This document shows positions 1 through 4,059 of a stretch of DNA of 6,604 nt, piece by piece; position 1 is the stretch's first letter; the number at the start of each line of letters is the position of its first letter. A model generated the notes under the pieces. It saw only the letters and a list, made by a program, of their open reading frames with translations, was not told the origin of the DNA and did no database searches. Both the position numbers and the translations under genes were made by a program. This stretch comes from an uncultured Verrucomicrobiota bacterium (GTDB taxonomy: Bacteria > Verrucomicrobiota > Kiritimatiellia > RFP12 > UBA1067), in NCBI GenBank assembly GCA_946631345.1, contig CAMPAA010000179.1, forward strand, positions 1 through 6,604, written 5' to 3'.

Positions 1-1662
1 GTGATGGACTACATCGACGGCGAGACGCTGGATGACTATCTCGCTGAATGCGGTGATGGTTTTTCAACGCAGAGGCGCAGAGACGCAGAGTGCGCAGAGG
101 TGGGAGATGGTGTGGCGGCCGCGCTGCGTGATGATGGTAGGGCGCGCACTCCGGGCGCGCCGCTTGGCGGCCTACCTGAATCCGAAGTCCTCCGAATTCT
201 CAGGCCCATCGCTGCTGCACTCGACTACGCGCACAGCGAGGGCGTGGTTCATCGCGACGTGAAGCCGGCGAACATCATGATTCGCAAGGACGGCACTCCC
301 TTCATCCTCGACTTCGGCATCGCGCGAGAGATTCAGGAGACGATGACGCGCGTCACTGGCAAGCTGTCGTCTGGCACGCTGCTATACATGTCGCCGGAGC
401 AGCTGAACGGCGATGCGCCCAAACCTGCTCAGGACGTCTACTCGTTTGCAGCAATGGCATACGAGTGCCTGAAAGGCGAGCCCCCGTTCGTGCGCGGCGA
501 CATTTCCGACCAGATCAAGAACAAGGTTCCCGAATCCCTTCCGGGAGGGCCGCGCTCCTGCGCGGCCGCTATCATGTCCGGACTTGCGAAGAATCCCGAG
601 GATCGTCCGCCGTCCTGCGCGGCTGTTCTTGGAGAGGGCATTGGCCGTGTAGAACATGTAGAACGTGTAGAACATGCTGAATCGGACAGAGGCGGGGCTC
701 GAAGGAGGGGTGGCCTAGTAAAAGCCCTAGTCAAAGTTGTTAGTGCCTTTGCTCTTATAGGTGCGTTTGTGCTTGGGGCGCTGTTTGTTGCAGACTGGAT
801 GGGCAGGCCATCAAAAAAGGATGCCATCCAGAGTATTATTGCAAACATGGTCAAGATTCCCGACAAGGGCTTTAAGATGGGGATGTACGAGGTTACTCAG
901 GCGCAGTGGCAAGCGGTCATGGGGGAGAATCCGTCAAAGTTCAAATATTGGTTCAAGTGGAACAATCCCGTTGAGAATGTTTCCTGGAATGACTGCAAGA
1001 AGTTTCTGGGGAGGCTGAACGCCTTGCCGGAGGTGGAAGCATCAGGACTGGCGTTTCGGCTTCCGACGGAAGAGGAATGGGAATATGCCTGCAAAGCGGG
1101 CGGGACAGGAGATTATTGTCGGCTTGCAGACGGTACAGAGATTACCGAAAGCATCGTTGCCAGAGTGGCGTGGTATGATGACAATAGCGAAGATGAAACG
1201 CACCCAGTTGGACAGAAAAAACCAAACGCCTTTGGACTTTATGATATGCACGGCAATGTCTGGGAATGGTGCGGTGGCAAGGAAAATGCCTCCGGCACGC
1301 TCCTTGCCCTGCGCGGGGGCAGCTGGGGCAGCTGCGCGCGGGAGTGCCGCTCCTCGGGCCGCGGCAGGCTCCACCCCCGTGACCGCGACTGGGTCTACGG
1401 CTTCCGTCTCTGCTGCTCTGTAAAGGATGAAGCATATGGGGAACAAGTTGAGCGGGATCGCGCGGATAGGCAACAGGGACATGGTGCCTGTGCAGCTATC
1501 GAAGATCCTCTTGATGAATATCTTGCCCCTGCCCCTTCCCATCAACAAGGAGGGATGGGGCCAATTGTTCCCATTGTAATGATTGTCATCGTAGTATACC
1601 TTGTTCGATCTGCTGTTAGGCGATATTCGAAAAACAGGGGCTTGCGAAAAAATGATGGTTAG
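1..1662 (+). CDS. Ser/Thr protein kinase - TM - SUMF1 ectodomain receptor, 5'-truncated by window edge
   Basis: The window opens inside the kinase domain: the first residues (V-M-D-Y-I-D-G) match residues 101-107 of the intact paralogue at 4056, so about 100 N-terminal residues, including the glycine loop and the ATP-binding Lys, lie upstream and base 1 is not a start. Visible kinase motifs (residues counted from base 1) are HRDVKPAN at 84-91, DFG at 104-106 and SPE at 131-133. About 38 extra codons (near 19-56) interrupt the segment between helices D and E. A 9-bp repeat encodes VEH/VER at 217-225, followed by an Arg-rich stretch and a TM helix near 243-264. The SUMF1/FGE-like domain spans about 280-472 and lacks the usual N-terminal strand segment (MGSP...HxVxLTK). 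It contains RLPTEEEWEYAC, YDMHGNVWEW and the terminal RGGSW...GFRL block. Unlike its paralogues it continues for about 80 residues, with a second hydrophobic helix near 520-536 and a basic tail. Kinase activity is likely but the N-lobe is unseen; the external ligand is unknown. Confidence 0.85.
   Translation: MMDYIDGETLDDYLAECGDGFSTQRRRDAECAEVGDGVAAALRDDGRARTPGAPLGGLPESEVLRILRPIAAALDYAHSEGVVHRDVKPANIMIRKDGTPFILDFGIAREIQETMTRVTGKLSSGTLLYMSPEQLNGDAPKPAQDVYSFAAMAYECLKGEPPFVRGDISDQIKNKVPESLPGGPRSCAAAIMSGLAKNPEDRPPSCAAVLGEGIGRVEHVERVEHAESDRGGARRRGGLVKALVKVVSAFALIGAFVLGALFVADWMGRPSKKDAIQSIIANMVKIPDKGFKMGMYEVTQAQWQAVMGENPSKFKYWFKWNNPVENVSWNDCKKFLGRLNALPEVEASGLAFRLPTEEEWEYACKAGGTGDYCRLADGTEITESIVARVAWYDDNSEDETHPVGQKKPNAFGLYDMHGNVWEWCGGKENASGTLLALRGGSWGSCARECRSSGRGRLHPRDRDWVYGFRLCCSVKDEAYGEQVERDRADRQQGHGACAAIEDPLDEYLAPAPSHQQGGMGPIVPIVMIVIVVYLVRSAVRRYSKNRGLRKNDG
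55..168 (+). repeat. In-frame insertion with a CGCAGAG octamer array inside the kinase domain
   Basis: Against the paralogue at 4056, the codons between the equivalents of A-D-K-G and K-L-A-E are expanded by about 114 nt. The inserted stretch begins with units of (A/G)CGCAGAG at 67-74, 75-82 and 83-90 and a 9-nt variant to 99, followed by GC-rich sequence with two GGCGCGC copies (141-147 and 154-160). The length is a multiple of three, so the kinase frame continues. The exact edges are inferred from protein alignment and may be off by a few codons. Similar short CGCAGAG arrays are, from general knowledge, common as dispersed intergenic repeats in several bacterial phyla. The inserted residues fall in a surface linker of the C-lobe. 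Confidence 0.6.
649..675 (+). repeat. Three 9-bp tandem units in the juxtamembrane linker
   Basis: Three copies of GTAGAA(C)(A/G)T encode Val-Glu-His, Val-Glu-Arg, Val-Glu-His between the kinase and TM helix. The gene at 1808 has a degenerate counterpart encoding RAERAES at the same place before the shared SDRGG motif, so the linker is homologous and varies in unit number. It is probably a flexible or short charged helical spacer. Confidence 0.7.
1312..1410 (+). other. Candidate DGR-type variable region VR1 (SUMF1 C-terminus)
   Basis: These bases encode residues 438-470 of the first gene, running from RGGSW to GFRL. Fixed residues (RGG.W, AR, CRS, R, P, R, GFRL) alternate with positions that differ in each paralogue: GSC, E, SG, GRLH, RD, DWVY. 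Most of the variable codons end in C (GGC, AGC, TGC, CTC, CAC, GAC, GTC, TAC), as expected if they come from AAC codons in an adenine-mutagenised template. Fixed codons such as GCG CGG, TGC CGC TCC and CGC are base-identical to VR2. The same amino-acid skeleton occurs in ordinary SUMF1 domains, so codon pattern is the main support. Confidence 0.45.
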
Positions 1663-1695
1663 TTTTGATGTGGCAATGTTCAATAGGCAATTGGT

Positions 1696-1806
1696 ATGAC
1701 AAGCAACACCATAGACAACGACGTTACGATGCCTGGGGGGCGAGGGGGTGCGCCTCGGCAACAGGCATTGCATTATCAAGCAGCTCAGATAGGGAGGAAT
1801 GGGTAG
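1696..1806 (+). pseudogene. 5' relic of a kinase gene: frameshifted, with nonsense stop (residual 36-codon ORF)
   Basis: The ATG at 1696 opens MTSNTIDNDVTM, matching the N-termini of the kinase genes at 4056 (MTSDTIDNDVTM) and 6427 (MTYDTIDNDVTM). After a G-rich stretch (G6 at 1735-1740, G5 at 1744-1748) the homology shifts to the +1 frame, where 1754-1789 reads LGNRHCIIKQLR against LANRYRIVKQLG in the gene at 6427. Next comes TAG (1790-1792) where paralogues have the Gln codon CAG, then GGA GGA ATG GGT AGT, which is the GGMGS of the glycine loop. The rest of the kinase is deleted. In the ATG frame a 36-codon ORF survives and ends at 1806, one base before the next start. It makes no kinase; it may serve only as a leader whose translation feeds the next gene. 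Confidence 0.8.
1791..1797 (+). promoter_or_regulatory. Ribosome-binding site of the kinase-less SUMF1 gene, derived from glycine-loop codons
   Basis: AGGGAGG lies 10 nt before the ATG at 1808 but only 1 nt before the ATG at 1799, so 1808 is the better start. The bases come from TAG GGA GGA, which aligns with CAG GGC GG(C/G) of the intact kinases' glycine loop. Confidence 0.65.
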
Positions 1807-1807
1807 T

Positions 1808-2908
1808 ATGTCGGAAAATGTTTCAGCTCAGAGTGGCGTAACCGCCGAACGTAAGCGAGAGCCGGGAGTGGCAGAGCCTATCCGTGCAGAACGTGCAGAG
1901 TCGGATAGAGGCGGGCTCCGGAGAAAGTGTGGCATAGGCAAGGTCGTCGGTGTCCTCGGGTTTATAATAGGCGCGTTCGGCATAGGGGCGTTGTTGATGT
2001 TGAATATGCCGGAAACGAGGGAGGAGGCATCCCCTAAGTCTGGCGACACTAAAACCATGACCCTGCCAGGCGGGGTAAAGATGGAGATGGTGTACGTTGC
2101 GTCTGGTTCGTTCATGATGGGAAGTCCGACGAACGAGGCCGGGCCCTTCATGGCTCGCGAAGAAATGCAGCATCGCGTAAAGTTGACGAAGGGTTACTGG
2201 ATTGGCAAGTACCCTGTCACTCAGTCGCAGTGGAAGGCGCTTGTGTCCGCGAACGGCGTTTCGTTTTCGGAAGGCGAACCGGTCCCATACTTCAGCACTG
2301 CTGGCGGAGGCCAGGACAGAGTGGCTGGTCTTGACACCTCCGACTTCCCTATGGAAAACATGAGTTGGGATGACTGCGACACGCTCGTCAAGGCGCTGAA
2401 CCGAAACGAGGGCGACGGCAGAACGTGGTCCATGCCGACCGAAGCGCAGTGGGAGTTCGCTGCAAGGGGCGGCAACAAGTCGCGTGGCTACACCTACAGC
2501 GGTGGAAATGACCTGGATGCGATTGGCTGGTATTACGAGAACTCCGGAGTCAGACGGGTGTCGGATAGTGACTGGAATGATTTTAATCTGATTCATGAAA
2601 AGATGATTTCCAACAAGTGCCGCCCGCATTCTGTCAAGGAGAAAGACGTCGGCAACGAACTGGGCATTGTCGGCATGAGCGGCAATGTCTATGAATGGTG
2701 CCAGGATCGGTTTGACGAGGACTATTACTCGAAGAGCCCAGTTGATGATCCTTGCAACACAGAATCGGGCGATAAACGTGCTCTGCGCGGCGGTGACTGG
2801 GGCGGGGTGGCGCGGCATTGCCGCTCCGCGAACCGCAGCGGGTACGATCCCGCCCTCCGCAACCTCTTCGGCCTCCGCCTCTGCTGTTCAGCAGGACCGC
2901 GCGAATGA
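1808..2908 (+). CDS. Membrane-anchored SUMF1/FGE-like protein that has lost its kinase domain
   Basis: A 366-residue protein from ATG 1808; ATG 1799 would add three residues but sits too close to the ribosome-binding site. Counting from 1808, a charged linker (RAERAESDRGGLRRK, about 26-40) precedes a TM helix near 43-66, predicted N-terminus inside. The extracytoplasmic SUMF1 domain follows, about 85-361: MVYVASGSFMMGSP, HRVKLTKGYWIGKYPVTQSQW, a PMENMSWDDC motif, MPTEAQWEFAARGG, MSGNVYEWC and the terminal RGGDW...GLRLCCS block. The linker and TM resemble those of the first gene, so this is a kinase-TM-SUMF1 paralogue from which everything between the glycine loop and linker was deleted. The FGE-type catalytic Cys pair is not evident, favouring binding or sensing over formylglycine formation. 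It could be a decoy, co-receptor or partner of neighbouring kinases (inference). No promoter is apparent between it and the first gene. Confidence 0.85.
   Translation: MSENVSAQSGVTAERKREPGVAEPIRAERAESDRGGLRRKCGIGKVVGVLGFIIGAFGIGALLMLNMPETREEASPKSGDTKTMTLPGGVKMEMVYVASGSFMMGSPTNEAGPFMAREEMQHRVKLTKGYWIGKYPVTQSQWKALVSANGVSFSEGEPVPYFSTAGGGQDRVAGLDTSDFPMENMSWDDCDTLVKALNRNEGDGRTWSMPTEAQWEFAARGGNKSRGYTYSGGNDLDAIGWYYENSGVRRVSDSDWNDFNLIHEKMISNKCRPHSVKEKDVGNELGIVGMSGNVYEWCQDRFDEDYYSKSPVDDPCNTESGDKRALRGGDWGGVARHCRSANRSGYDPALRNLFGLRLCCSAGPRE
2786..2881 (+). other. Candidate DGR-type variable region VR2 (SUMF1 C-terminus)
   Basis: This is the segment from RGGDW to GLRL of the kinase-less protein. Variable positions against VR1 are GGV, H, AN, SGYD, AL and NLF, one codon shorter before the final G. 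Fixed codons (TGG, GCG CGG, TGC CGC TCC, CGC, CCC, CGC, CTC TGC) are base-identical to VR1, although the rest of the two ectodomains is strongly diverged. Both are followed by CTC TGC TG(C/T) TC, a possible remnant of a shared mutagenic-homing initiation site. AAC survives at two positions (codons for N in CRSANR and RNLF), as expected of unmutated template codons. Confidence 0.45.
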
Positions 2909-2951
2909 TGGTATCTTCTCCATGTGATGGTATTAGTAGAGGTATTTTGGG

Positions 2952-2981
2952 TTGCGCGTAGCGGATAAGGTGTGGTATAAT
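2952..2981 (+). promoter_or_regulatory. Extended -10 promoter for fic
   Basis: TTGCGC at 2952-2957, an 18-nt spacer and a perfect TATAAT at 2976-2981, preceded by TG at 2973-2974 (extended -10). Only 7 nt separate the -10 hexamer from the ATG at 2989, so transcription should begin at or next to the start codon and the mRNA would be leaderless. No Shine-Dalgarno sequence precedes that ATG. Confidence 0.6.
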
Positions 2982-2988
2982 CGCAAGT

Positions 2989-4059
2989 ATGAATAGTTTC
3001 ACTAGGGTTTTGGCGAGGCTTGATTCGGTTCCCGTGAATGCCACGTGGATACTTCAGAGCATTGCGGAGAAGCGCGGACATCAGGAGCTTTACACGCACC
3101 AGTCGCCGGAATGCCTGAGGAAGCTTCGCGAATACGCAATGGTCGAAAGCGCGGTCGCGTCGAACCGCATAGAGGGCGTCAACGTCGAAGCGCAGCGCGT
3201 CGGCACGGTCTTGTTCGGGAACGGCATAATGCGCGACCGCGACGAGGAGGAGGTGCGAGGCTACCGCAGGGCACTGGAGCTCATCCACGAGTCCGCTCAG
3301 GAGCTCGAGCTGTCGATGGATGTCATACGGCGCCTCCATTCGCTTTCGCGTCCTTCCATCTGGGACTCGGGGAAGTTCAGGACGAAAGACTGCGAGATAA
3401 TCCAGACGTATCCCGACGGCTCTTCGCGCGTCAGGTTCAAGGCAGTGTCGCCGGATCGCATAGAGGAAATGCTCGGGGGCGCGATAAGGGCCTACGGTTC
3501 CGTGCTGGAGGACTGCAGGATACCTCCGCTTGTTGCATTGGCCGCGTTCAACCTCGACTTCCTCTGCATACATCCGTTCAGGGACGGAAACGGACGCGTT
3601 TCGCGTCTGCTTCTGCTGCTCATGCTGTACCGCCTCGGATATGAGGCAGGAAGGTACGTCAGCCTGGAGCGGCTTATCGAGCTGTCGAAGGAACGCTACT
3701 ACGAAACGCTGGAGAAGTCGTCTGCGCAATGGCACGAGGGCAGGCATGACATCTGGCCGTACGTGAACTATCTGCTCTATACCTTCGACGAAATGTACGG
3801 TGACTTCGAATCCCGTTTTCTGAAGCTCAACGCGCCTAGGGGTGCGAAGACATCAACGGTGGAAGCTGTCCTGAACTCCATTGAAAGGCCATTTACAATC
3901 CGCGAAATCGAGTTCAAGTGCCCAGGCATAAGTCGCGAGACAATCAGGTCTGTGCTCAAGCATAACGCAGAATGCTTCGAATGTACTGGCCGTGGACTTG
4001 GCGCGAAGTGGCGTCGCGTGAAACAGATTGGAACCAACGAGGAGCCTAGCCAATCATGA
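2989..4059 (+). CDS. Fic-domain protein adenylyltransferase with N-terminal inhibitory helix and C-terminal winged helix
   Basis: A 356-residue protein of the Fic/DOC family, which transfers AMP (or another NMP) from a nucleotide to hydroxyl side chains of target proteins. The complete catalytic motif HPFRDGNGR lies at 195-203, with the catalytic His at 195. An inhibitory helix motif S-x-x-x-E-G (SNRIEG, 58-63) lies N-terminal to the Fic core, which is the class II arrangement in which the Glu blocks ATP positioning. Residues about 291-345 (TIREIEFKCPGISRETIRSVL) look like a helix-turn-helix/winged helix ending in basic residues, as in many stand-alone Fic proteins. No signal peptide or TM helix, so it is cytoplasmic. 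The ATG at 2989 is the most upstream in-frame start, since a stop lies at 2959. The in-frame GTG at 3034 is an alternative, with conserved sequence beginning near residue 19. Its stop overlaps the next kinase start (ATGA), so the two are probably co-translated. Its target is unknown. Confidence 0.92.
   Translation: MNSFTRVLARLDSVPVNATWILQSIAEKRGHQELYTHQSPECLRKLREYAMVESAVASNRIEGVNVEAQRVGTVLFGNGIMRDRDEEEVRGYRRALELIHESAQELELSMDVIRRLHSLSRPSIWDSGKFRTKDCEIIQTYPDGSSRVRFKAVSPDRIEEMLGGAIRAYGSVLEDCRIPPLVALAAFNLDFLCIHPFRDGNGRVSRLLLLLMLYRLGYEAGRYVSLERLIELSKERYYETLEKSSAQWHEGRHDIWPYVNYLLYTFDEMYGDFESRFLKLNAPRGAKTSTVEAVLNSIERPFTIREIEFKCPGISRETIRSVLKHNAECFECTGRGLGAKWRRVKQIGTNEEPSQS
4040..4044 (+). promoter_or_regulatory. 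Ribosome-binding site for the kinase gene at 4056
   Basis: AGGAG inside the last fic codons, 11 nt before ATG 4056. With the 4-nt ATGA stop/start overlap it supports translational coupling and this start, which also matches the conserved N-terminus of the paralogues. Confidence 0.6.

Noticed and set aside
67..99. CRISPR-like array
   Set aside because: Units are 8-9 bp, contiguous and without spacers, so this is a simple tandem repeat.
1652..1699. 15-codon ORF overlapping the end of the first gene and the relic ATG
   Set aside because: It gives an appealing ATGA overlap but has no ribosome-binding site or homology and is short enough to be chance.
1735..1748. Poly-G tracts in the relic as a phase-variation switch for the kinase
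   Set aside because: Slippage could restore the frame, but the TAG at 1790 and the deletion of most of the kinase would still prevent a functional product.
1042..1779. Minus-strand open frame (245 codons) opposite the 3' end of the first gene
   Set aside because: It is a shadow of the SUMF1 coding sequence, and its start lies within the kinase relic without regulatory support.
1823..2818. Minus-strand open frame (331 codons) opposite the kinase-less SUMF1 gene
   Set aside because: It mirrors codons of a gene with clear SUMF1 motifs and has no domain of its own or plausible ribosome-binding site.
2725..3747. Long open frame on the minus strand (340 codons) opposite the end of the SUMF1 gene and fic
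   Set aside because: It is antisense to a well-supported Fic gene with a complete catalytic motif, its translation is Arg-rich without recognisable domains, and GC-rich genes commonly leave such shadows.
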